Part shown: positions 7,605 through 14,748 of the stretch, piece after piece
Layout: each line of letters starts with the position of its first letter
How positions within the stretch are numbered: the first letter of the stretch is position 1
Source: Myxococcales bacterium
GTDB lineage: Bacteria; Myxococcota_A; Bradymonadia; Bradymonadales; GCA-2716585
Direction: 5' to 3'
Assembly (NCBI GenBank): GCA_002716585.1
Contig: PBBL01000039.1
Location: 1 to 43,674, forward strand
Length of the DNA stretch: 43,674 bases
Notes under the pieces: model-generated
What the model saw: the letters and a program-made list of their open reading frames with translations, nothing else
Told to the model about the DNA's origin: nothing
Database searches by the model: none
Position numbers and translations under genes: made by a program

Positions 7605-9569
7605 TTATTTGATCAAGGCGCTGCGGCGGAGCACGTACTGCTGTCCGCCGGACACCTCCTGCTGGGGCACCCCGGTGATCGAGAACGGGAACATGAAGTT
7701 GTTGGCGTCCGGGCACCGGGTGCCGTCCTGCGGATCGGCGCACTCGGCGGTGTCGCTGATGGGATCGCCGCCGCCGCCGTGCTCGGAGGTGTGACGCAGC
7801 CCCAGGAAGTGACCGATCTCGTGGGCCATGGTCTGGCCGAGGTCGGACGGCGAGTCGTTGAGGTTGACGCTGGAGAAGACCAGCCCCGCGCCGGTGGTGC
7901 GGTGCACGCCGCTGGCGCCCGGGACGCCGGGGCTGATGCCCAGCAGGCCGGGGACCTCGGGGATGGCGAAGTCCAGGATCAGGAACACGTTGACGCTCAG
8001 CCGCTCGTTGGCGGTCGGGCCGGGGTCCTCGGAGAGCGCCGTGAGCCGGAAGACGTCGTTGAAGTCACGGATGACCGAGTACTTCTGGACGTCGCTGGAA
8101 CTGAGCTGCGGGAAGCGGGTGGTGCCGACGCTCACGCCCGCGTTGCCGAAGATCGTCTTCACCGAGTCGAGCATGGTGCTGAAGTTGCCGTTGCTCAGCG
8201 GGTTGCCCGCGTCCACGCCGGGGACGCCGACGAGGTAGAAGTTGACGTCGATCACCTGGCCCTCGCTGGGGCTCTCGATGATGTAGCCGCAGATCTCGCC
8301 GGAGCCGTTGACGTCCAGGGTGTAGTTGCCGCCCCAGTTGTCACGGGCGCCCTCAAAGCGGGCCTGGTCGGAGCCAGGGAAGAGCAGCGGGGTGATCGAG
8401 ATCAGGAACTGCTCGTTGAGTCGGTAGAAGTCGTAGTCGTTCTGGATGTCGAGGTTGACGCCGTTGTCGCCGGTGAGGCGCGTGGGCGCGATGGCGCGAC
8501 CCTCGGAGCTGAACGGGGCGATGTAGAAGCCCGTGGCGCCGTCGCTGACGTTGAAGCTCAGCTGGCCACCGGAGGAGCAGGTCACCTCCTTGATGGCGAC
8601 GTCGTCGCCGCCGACCGTGGGCGCGGGGGTGGTCCCCGCCGGGGCCTGGCAGGTGGCGCCGGTGCCGCTGGTCAGCTCCGTGGTGATGCACTCGTAGCCG
8701 GAGCGGCAGGAGGCGGTGTCGCTGCAGGCGGTGCGGCAGAAGGTGTTGGCCGCGCCGACGGTGCAGATGCCGTCGTTGCACTCGGAGTCGTTGTCGCAGT
8801 TGAGCGTGGTGCAGTAGCCGCCGGGGTGACCCGCGGCCTCCTTCAAGCAGACCCCGCCCTTGCAGTTGATGTCCGACACGCACGACTCGCCGTCGTTCGC
8901 CCCGTTGGGGTTCTTGACGACGGTCCCGTCGCTCGGCACGCACGAGGGCGCGGCGAGCTCGGCGGTGGAGCACTCGTAGCCAGAGCGGCAGGAGGCGCTG
9001 TCCTGGCAGTCGCGGTAGCAGAAGCTCTGGCTGCCGACCTGCTCACAGTGGGAGCCGCTCGGGCAGTCCGCGTCGGCGCTGCACAGCTGCGAGCAGTAGC
9101 CGCTCGGGAAGTTGGTCAGGCAGAGGCCGTTGGTGCACTGCGGGTCGTCGGTGCACGACGAGCCGATCGCGCCCGAGACCGGCTGATCGCCGCCCGCGCC
9201 GTCGGTCGGCAGGCAGACCTGTTGGTTGTCCACGTCGTAGCAGTCGTAGCCCGCGCGCGTGCACTCGCCGTTGAAGTCGCACAGCGCCAGGCAGATGATC
9301 CGGTCCTGGTTGTTGACCGGGAAGGAGAAGCACTCGCTCGTGAGCGGATCCGGGCACCCTGAGACGTCGCAGTTCTCCGTGGTGCAGTACCCCCCGGGGA
9401 AGCCCTCTTCTTCCGTGAGGCAGGTGTCCCCCAGGACACAGTCTGCTTCTGTGTTACATGGCTGACCGGTGTCCTGAACACACGCGGTCAGCCCAAGCAG
9501 AAACACCACCCCCCCCAAAGAGAGCAGCGCGCTGCCTGCGCGATCAAGATACGTCCGGGCTCGTCTCAT
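7605..9569 (-). CDS. Cys-rich lipoprotein with C-terminal metzincin zinc protease domain
   Basis: A 654-residue predicted lipoprotein: signal with lipobox LTAC (C30) after LGGVVFLLG, and a good ribosome binding site (TAGGAGTG) before ATG 9569. Residues about 30-330 are Cys-rich repeats of the type CxxDxxCxxGxxC...GYC...C, with a duplicated SCRSGYEC, as in secreted myxobacterial proteins. The C-terminal third holds the metzincin zinc site HEIGHFLGLRH at 583-593 and a Met-turn (NFMFP, M626) about 33 residues beyond the last histidine. These are the hallmarks of metzincin peptidases (pappalysin/M43-like or related). It probably sits on the cell surface or outer-membrane periplasmic face and cleaves proteins; the substrate is unknown. 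Disulfides in the repeats and Cys near the zinc site (ECADPQDGTRC) fit secretion. The active-site assignment is confident. Confidence 0.85.
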   Translation of the reverse strand: MRRARTYLDRAGSALLSLGGVVFLLGLTACVQDTGQPCNTEADCVLGDTCLTEEEGFPGGYCTTENCDVSGCPDPLTSECFSFPVNNQDRIICLALCDFNGECTRAGYDCYDVDNQQVCLPTDGAGGDQPVSGAIGSSCTDDPQCTNGLCLTNFPSGYCSQLCSADADCPSGSHCEQVGSQSFCYRDCQDSASCRSGYECSTAELAAPSCVPSDGTVVKNPNGANDGESCVSDINCKGGVCLKEAAGHPGGYCTTLNCDNDSECNDGICTVGAANTFCRTACSDTASCRSGYECITTELTSGTGATCQAPAGTTPAPTVGGDDVAIKEVTCSSGGQLSFNVSDGATGFYIAPFSSEGRAIAPTRLTGDNGVNLDIQNDYDFYRLNEQFLISITPLLFPGSDQARFEGARDNWGGNYTLDVNGSGEICGYIIESPSEGQVIDVNFYLVGVPGVDAGNPLSNGNFSTMLDSVKTIFGNAGVSVGTTRFPQLSSSDVQKYSVIRDFNDVFRLTALSEDPGPTANERLSVNVFLILDFAIPEVPGLLGISPGVPGASGVHRTTGAGLVFSSVNLNDSPSDLGQTMAHEIGHFLGLRHTSEHGGGGDPISDTAECADPQDGTRCPDANNFMFPFSITGVPQQEVSGGQQYVLRRSALIK

Positions 9570-9832
9570 GGTCGTTACACTCCTATCCCGTGGTCACTTT
9601 CCATCGATGACACACCTCGCCCCTGGTTGGACGAAGAGACCAACACAGGGCCTTGGACGCACCGACGCGACCGATATTCACTGAAAATGATGTCTCTCCG
9701 GTGTGCTCTGGTGCGCCGTGAACCCGATCCGTTGTTGCCCGTATGTGGGCGGTTCGAGCGCATGCCACCTCGGTGAAGAACCTGGCTCCGAGGTAATTGG
9801 CGTGGATGTCAGACACCCTGTCGGAATGTTGA

Positions 9833-10891
9833 TCATCTCGCCTGGCTTCGTCCAGTCACCTGAGCGATCTTCCCGTGGATGGCCACACAATCTTCCCATA
9901 CCCCATCGACACGCCCCATGCCAAACATGACCGCGTTCTTCGCGCGGGCCTCGGGGCCAAACTCGGTCGCGTCCGCCACGACCCCGGGGCCGATCCGCGC
10001 GCCGCGCCGCGCGCTCGCGTAGAGCCCCAGGAAGACCGGCGCGGCGAGCTGGGTCTGCCCATCGACGGCGTCCGGGGTGCTGATCCAGAGGCGCCGCCCG
10101 CCGAGCCCTTCGCCGAGGGGGGCCTGGTGGAACAGCTCGGGCTGCTCCAGCACGGCGCGCGTCGCGTCGAGCAGGAGCCCCGGGTTGTCGAGCGCGACCC
10201 AGAAGTCGTCCACCAGCGCGGCGCGGACGCGCACCCCCTGGCGGAGCATGGGGATGTAGACGTCGCCGACCATGCAGGTCGTGGTGGCGCGCTGGGCGGC
10301 CTGGGCGACGCGCTCCAGGGCGCTCGGCTCCAGGATGTGCACGCCCATGAACTCGCGCTCGACCCCATCCTCCAGGTGAACGTCGCGCAGCCGGCACACG
10401 TCACCCGCGCCGTTGACCTCGACGCCGCCGGGGTGCCCTGCGAGGACGGGGCGCACGATCATGGTCGCCTCAGCCCCTGAGGCGCGGTGGCGGGCGCCCT
10501 CCTGAGCGAGGTCGATGTTCATGACGGGGTCGCCGTTGAGGACGACGAGGGTGCCGTCGGTCGGGGCGCCGAGGGCGGCCCAGATCCCGGCGACCCCGCC
10601 CGCCGTGCCGCGGACCTCATCTTCGGGGACCGGGGTGAGGGTGAGCGGCGTGCCCTGGAGCGCCCAGGTCGTCTCCAGCTGCTTGAGCACGGGGGGGATC
10701 AGCTCGCCGAGGTGGTGCAGGTTGACCCCGGCGGTGCGAACCCCGGCGCGCACGAGGTGATCGGTCGTGTAGGCGATGATCGGGGTGTTGAGGAAGGGCA
10801 GCAGCGGCTTTGGCAGCGCGTCGGTCAGGGGCTTCATCCGCGAGCCGTAGCCTGCGGCGAGGATGGCGCCGTAGATGGGCCGTTCGGTCAT
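9833..10891 (-). CDS. sugar-1-phosphate nucleotidyltransferase family protein
   Basis: A 352-residue NTP-transferase of the GT-A-like nucleotidyltransferase fold. Residues 11-29 carry the signature LAAGYGSRMKPLTDALPKP, GTAGGV at 95-100 fits the base-binding loop, and D121 in VLNGDPVM is the expected metal ligand. The C-terminal part (PVFLGLYASARRGARIGPGV) looks like a short left-handed beta-helix, as in ADP-/GDP-sugar and MurU-like enzymes. The reaction is NTP plus sugar-1-phosphate giving NDP-sugar plus pyrophosphate in the cytoplasm; the exact sugar and nucleotide cannot be read from sequence. It follows the large TPR-like lipoprotein gene by 16 bases and is probably co-transcribed. Candidates are MurU-type, mannose-1-phosphate or glucose-1-phosphate transferases feeding envelope polysaccharide. 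The 263 bases beyond its stop (9570-9832) hold only the promoter of the metalloprotease gene. Confidence 0.82.
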   Translation of the reverse strand: MTERPIYGAILAAGYGSRMKPLTDALPKPLLPFLNTPIIAYTTDHLVRAGVRTAGVNLHHLGELIPPVLKQLETTWALQGTPLTLTPVPEDEVRGTAGGVAGIWAALGAPTDGTLVVLNGDPVMNIDLAQEGARHRASGAEATMIVRPVLAGHPGGVEVNGAGDVCRLRDVHLEDGVEREFMGVHILEPSALERVAQAAQRATTTCMVGDVYIPMLRQGVRVRAALVDDFWVALDNPGLLLDATRAVLEQPELFHQAPLGEGLGGRRLWISTPDAVDGQTQLAAPVFLGLYASARRGARIGPGVVADATEFGPEARAKNAVMFGMGRVDGVWEDCVAIHGKIAQVTGRSQAR

Positions 10892-10907
10892 GCCGGGCTC
10901 CGTGGGG

Positions 10908-13307
10908 TCAGAGGGTGTCGTGGCGAGGGGGCGGGGCGGAGGCGCCTTCCTGAATACGGATGACGGTCTGGAGGAGGCTCGGATCGCCGCTGAGGCGCGC
11001 GAACTCCCGGGCGAGCCCGATGTGGTTGGCGAACGCGGTGGGGTCGCGGCGGTGGAGCATGGCGAGGGTGAGCTGGCTCATGGTGGCGATGTCGAAGCGG
11101 ACGACCTGCAGGGCGTAATCGACCGCCTTGCTCAGGAGCACCGCCGCCTCGTTGTGGTCGGACATGGCGCGGAAGGCGCCGCTGACGTAGAACACCTCGG
11201 CGACCGCGCCGAGGTCGTTGGCGCCGAACTGGAGCTTGAGCGCCTCGGCCAGCGTCGGGGCGGCGTTGCGGGTGTAGGTCGCGATGCTCATGTCCTCGGG
11301 CGAGACGTTGACGTAGAGCTGCAGCATCATCTTGAAGATCGACGCCAGCTCCGTGACGTCCTGCACGCGGGCGGCGCGGTTCGCGCCGTTCATGGCGGCC
11401 TCGAAGGCGCCCTGCCGGTCCTCCTGGGCGAACCGCAGCCGGAACATCAGCGCGTCGATCTCCATCAGCCCGGAGGCGGGGCTGAACTTCTTGAGCAGCC
11501 GCTCGGCCTCCAGGAAGGCGATCAGCGCGCCGTCGTAGTCCTCGGAGCGCAGCAGCTCGATCCCCTGGGCGACGCGGATCGACGACGTGTTGCGGTCGCC
11601 CGCGTCGTCGGCGAGCGCGCGGGCGCGCTCAAAGTAGAGTGGGCGCTTGGGGTTGTCCGGGGGCAGGTTCCAGTAGCCGGTCATGTAGACGTAGTGCAGA
11701 TCCATCGCGCAGGTGCCGTACAGCGCCAGGGCGCTGTCATCGGCCTTCTGGGCGGCCTGGATGGTCGGCGCGCAGTGCTCCTCGAAGCGCTTGATCTCCG
11801 CCTCGGCGTCCTCGGTGCGCCCCGTCCGCAGGAGCATCTGTATCCACGAGCGCCAGGCGTGGTCGGCGTAGACCCCCTCGCCCAACTCGGCCCGGAGGGT
11901 GTAGAAGCGCTCGGCCTCGATCAGGCTGCGGTCCATCATCCCCAGGTCTTCATACAGCGGCATCAGCGTCCCGACGGCGTTGATCACCGCGGGCTTGTCG
12001 TCGGTCTTCTGGCCGTGGGCCACGTCCTGATGGACCATGCGCAGCGCCTCGCGGATGTTCCCGGCCTGGGCGTAGCGCATCGCGAGCTGATCGCGGGCGT
12101 GCCAGCGCGCCGGGCCGTCCCAGCCGCCCTGGTGGAGCACCACCTCCAGGAGGTAGAGCGCCTCGGCGACCTGGCCGCGGTGGGCCAGCGCGGCGGCGAT
12201 CATGTTGTGGAAGACCGGGTCGAGCGTGCCCTGCTCCAGATCGTCCGGGTCGCCGACGTCGATCCCGGCCTCCGGGGTGGCGGCGATCATGCCGTGGGCG
12301 ATGCTCAGGCCGGTGCTGGCGTAGTTGAAGACCAGCCGCTGACGGCCGCCGCGCTCCACGACGCGCCCGCTGAGGAGCATCCGCGGCGACTCGACCGGCT
12401 CCTGCCCGGAGAGCAGGCGACCAAAGCGCACGTCGAGCGGATCGACCTCCTGGTCGAGCAGCTCGACCTCAAAGCGCTCCCCCGACAGGCGCCCCAGGTA
12501 GGACTTCAGGTGCGCGGCGACCTTCTTCTGCGTCGCGGCGCTGGCGCCCATGACGCGGCTGACCTGGATGGTGCCGGTCAGCGGTCGCTCGGGGACGCCG
12601 GGGACGGCGAAGACGCCCCACTGCTTGGCGGCGATCGGCTTGCCGGTCACCCCGCCCTGGACCAGGATCCGCGCGGTGGCGCTGCGGTCGCCCGACTCCA
12701 CGACGCTGACGATGCCCGCGAGCCGGTCGCCCATCCGTTGCTTCGGGTCGCCGCCAGGCGCCTCGAAGATCATGAACCGATCGCCGGGCTGCACCCCCTG
12801 GTAGAAGCCCAGCGACAGCTCCACCTTGTCGCCGTTGACCTGGTTGACCTGGACCATCCCCTTGCCGATGATCGGGGGCATCTCCGACTCCCAGGGCTCC
12901 ACGAGCGCCCCGACCGGATCCACCTCCTTGAGGAGCAGCTCCGGCATGGCGAGCACCTTCTCGCCGCCCTGGTAGACCCGGGTGGCGCGGACGAAGCCGA
13001 GCATCGGGCGCTCGCCGAGCGCGTCCTGCCAGGGGCCGCCGTGGCGCAGCACGAAGCCGTCTCCGACCTGAACCGCGCCCTTGAGGCCCACGAGGTAGAG
13101 GTAGCCGTCGTCGCCCTGAGCGACGGTGGGGCCGTCCACCCCCTCGGGGACCCTCAGATCGCTCGGCGCGTCGGTGGGCAGGACGTTGGGCAGGGTCGGC
13201 GGGGGCTGGACGCCGCCGCAAGCGGTCAACGCGAGGGCGATCAGCAGCGCCGTGGCGAGTCTCCAGGGCGACGCGGTGAGGGAGGCAGGCCTGGTTGCCG
13301 TGTTCAT
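10908..13307 (-). CDS. large lipoprotein with TPR-like helical repeats, function unknown
   Basis: A 799-residue predicted lipoprotein with signal and lipobox LTAC (C30) after RLATALLIALA. Residues about 35-330 are beta-rich, with GD- and VQVGDGF-type turns (SLGFYQGVQPGDRFMIF) reminiscent of FlgT/SH3-like lipoprotein folds. Residues about 360-790 are a long series of helix pairs like TPRs (MIAAALAHRGQVAEALYLLE, LAMRYAQAGNIREALRM, AWRSWIQMLLRTGRTEDAEAE). The protein is probably a periplasmic or outer-membrane scaffold. Its stop lies 16 bases before the nucleotidyltransferase start, which suggests a link to envelope polysaccharide or assembly. I do not recognise a named family. Lipobox and repeats are seen; role is unknown. 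Confidence 0.8.
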   Translation of the reverse strand: MNTATRPASLTASPWRLATALLIALALTACGGVQPPPTLPNVLPTDAPSDLRVPEGVDGPTVAQGDDGYLYLVGLKGAVQVGDGFVLRHGGPWQDALGERPMLGFVRATRVYQGGEKVLAMPELLLKEVDPVGALVEPWESEMPPIIGKGMVQVNQVNGDKVELSLGFYQGVQPGDRFMIFEAPGGDPKQRMGDRLAGIVSVVESGDRSATARILVQGGVTGKPIAAKQWGVFAVPGVPERPLTGTIQVSRVMGASAATQKKVAAHLKSYLGRLSGERFEVELLDQEVDPLDVRFGRLLSGQEPVESPRMLLSGRVVERGGRQRLVFNYASTGLSIAHGMIAATPEAGIDVGDPDDLEQGTLDPVFHNMIAAALAHRGQVAEALYLLEVVLHQGGWDGPARWHARDQLAMRYAQAGNIREALRMVHQDVAHGQKTDDKPAVINAVGTLMPLYEDLGMMDRSLIEAERFYTLRAELGEGVYADHAWRSWIQMLLRTGRTEDAEAEIKRFEEHCAPTIQAAQKADDSALALYGTCAMDLHYVYMTGYWNLPPDNPKRPLYFERARALADDAGDRNTSSIRVAQGIELLRSEDYDGALIAFLEAERLLKKFSPASGLMEIDALMFRLRFAQEDRQGAFEAAMNGANRAARVQDVTELASIFKMMLQLYVNVSPEDMSIATYTRNAAPTLAEALKLQFGANDLGAVAEVFYVSGAFRAMSDHNEAAVLLSKAVDYALQVVRFDIATMSQLTLAMLHRRDPTAFANHIGLAREFARLSGDPSLLQTVIRIQEGASAPPPRHDTL

Positions 13308-13482
13308 GCTGTGTGTGCTCGTGCTTGGTGCGTGTGTTCGAGTCGTCCAGGGCTGGCCAGGACTCTCGCGACGAGCCCAACCCTACAGGTCAGGTCGCTG
13401 CGCGTCGAGATCTCGCCCGACAAGAATCCCAGCCCTGTGGTGCAACCGACGATCGGGCAGGTTTCGTCCAAACGCCCAAGAA

Positions 13483-13569
13483 GCGCGAAGGGGCGCCGAG
13501 GATGACTCCTCGACGCCCCTTCGCGCAGCGGGAGGCGCCTCCCCGGGCGGTGAAGCCCGGTGGAGGCGC
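13483..13569 (-). terminator. two tandem hairpins after the Cys-rich lipoprotein gene
   Basis: Just past the stop at 13580 two hairpins lie end to end. The first in transcript order is GCGCCTCC-CGGGC at about 13535-13569 (one mismatch, GGTGAA loop). The second is a 20-bp stem at 13483-13526 in which GCGCGAAGGGGCG pairs with 13514-13526 and CGAGGA with TCCTCG, with one mismatch and a short loop. A moderately U-rich stretch (TTCTTGGGCGTTT on the minus strand) follows the second. They most likely end transcription before the TPR-like lipoprotein gene. Confidence 0.6.
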
Positions 13570-13579
13570 GGGGGGTGGG

Positions 13580-14539
13580 TCACTCGCAGTAACCCAGCTC
13601 GTTGCAGCTCTGACCCTCGGCGCAGTCCTCGAAGCTGGCGCAGGCGGCCTCGCAGCGGGCGTTGACGCAGACGTTGCCCTCGGCGCAGTCGGTGCTGCGG
13701 ATGCACTCGGGGGCGGAGCAGGCGCCGTCGAGGCAGATCATGCCCTCGGCGCACTGGTCGTCGGCCTCGCAGGCCGCCGGGTCCGGCTCCTCACCGACGC
13801 AGGTGCCGTCGATGCACAGCTCGCCCTCGGCGCAGTCGGCGCTGGTCAGGCAGGCGGCGGGCTCCGGCTCGGCGCAGGCGCCCTCGGCGCAGACCAGGCC
13901 CTCGGCGCAGTCGCTGTTGTACTGGCACTCGGGGCGGTCGCCGATCTCGCAGCGCCCCTCGTCGTTGCACCACTCGCCGTTGGCGCAGTCGCGGTCCTCG
14001 ATGCACTCGGCCTCCTCGGGGATCACGCAGCTGCGGGTGTAGTCGTCCTCAGGGTCGGCGATCGGGATGCACTGGTCGGACACGCCCACCTGCTGGCTGA
14101 CGTCGCGGCACTCAAAGCCGCGCGGGCAGGGGTTGTCCGAGTTGCAGGTCCGGGCGCAGACGTTCTCGGTGCCGTTGATCTGGATGCAGAGCGCCCCAGG
14201 CTCGACGCAGTCGTTGTCCGAGGAGCAGGCCTGGCAGAAGCCCGCCGTCCCGCCGGTCGTCTCGTCGTCGATCGGGGTGGGCTCGCCGTCGTCGTCGTAG
14301 CCGTCGCCGTAGTAGTCGTCGTCGTAGTAGTCGTCGCCGTAGTAGTCACCGCCGCCGTAGTATCCGTCGTCGCAGTAACCCTCCTCGATGTAACACTCCT
14401 CAAAGCAACCGTAATCATCACAATAGACTTCGCAGACCTCATAGTCATCGCATGCGCCAACCACGAGGCACCCCGTGCTGAAAGCGGCGATGCTACAGAG
14501 GAGAGCGGACAAGGAGATGATGTGCGTCAAACGGTTCAT
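13580..14539 (-). CDS. Cys-rich lipoprotein with DCAEG repeats and a Tyr/Asp tract
   Basis: A 319-residue predicted lipoprotein: signal ending FSTGC (C24), with GGAGGT seven bases before ATG 14539. A short Cys/acidic region precedes an unusual tract at about residues 55-85 made almost only of Tyr, Asp and Gly (GDYYGDDYYDDDYYGDGY). The rest is a chain of disulfide-type repeats, C-x4-DC-A-E-G-xx-C-x4-G-x-C, with six DCAEG/DCANG/QCAEG cores (for example SDCAEGLVCAEGACAEPEP). Such repeats are common in surface lipoproteins of Myxococcota and Bradymonadales, where they are thought to be stalks or adhesive surfaces; no enzyme motif is present. It is acidic and probably exposed at the cell surface. 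It is divergent from the 767-residue gene and is followed by tandem hairpins. Confidence 0.83.
   Translation of the reverse strand: MNRLTHIISLSALLCSIAAFSTGCLVVGACDDYEVCEVYCDDYGCFEECYIEEGYCDDGYYGGGDYYGDDYYDDDYYGDGYDDDGEPTPIDDETTGGTAGFCQACSSDNDCVEPGALCIQINGTENVCARTCNSDNPCPRGFECRDVSQQVGVSDQCIPIADPEDDYTRSCVIPEEAECIEDRDCANGEWCNDEGRCEIGDRPECQYNSDCAEGLVCAEGACAEPEPAACLTSADCAEGELCIDGTCVGEEPDPAACEADDQCAEGMICLDGACSAPECIRSTDCAEGNVCVNARCEAACASFEDCAEGQSCNELGYCE
14287..14372. repeat. low-complexity GTAGTAGTCGTCGTC-type repeat encoding the Tyr/Asp tract
   Basis: The DNA is a degenerate tandem array of GTAGTAGTCGTCG-like units which reads as TAC/GAC codons on the minus strand and gives the DYYGDDYY protein tract. 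Such short-period arrays can expand or contract by slippage without breaking the frame when units are multiples of three. Confidence 0.6.
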
Positions 14540-14748
14540 AAAAGTACCTCCAAAGGATCAGCGGCGAACTCAAGCGCCCAATGGGTGGTGATCCGATGCC
14601 CCCCTGCTGTCGTTGGCCTCGTAACCACGCCGGGGTAGACGAGGCGCCTGGTGATCTATTCAACGCCAGCGAGGTTTTTTTCACTCCGCAGCCCTCGGAT
14701 GTACGTAAAGTTGCGCGCTTCACCGTTCGTGGGAGGTGTGGAGGGTAC

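Noticed and set aside
9766..9794. CACCTCGG / CCGAGGT hairpin downstream of the nucleotidyltransferase gene
   Set aside because: A seven-base stem with a 14-base loop and no T-run is weak; not listed as a terminator.
9583..9816. Short minus-strand frames in the 263-base gap before the metalloprotease gene
   Set aside because: No ribosome binding site, no recognisable protein features, and they overlap the region that must hold the metalloprotease promoter.
10875..13505. Very long open frame (876 codons) on the plus strand opposite the TPR-like lipoprotein gene
   Set aside because: It lies entirely antisense to a gene with signal peptide, lipobox and repeats. Its product is Val/Ala/Gly/Arg-rich with no domain, as expected of a high-GC shadow frame.
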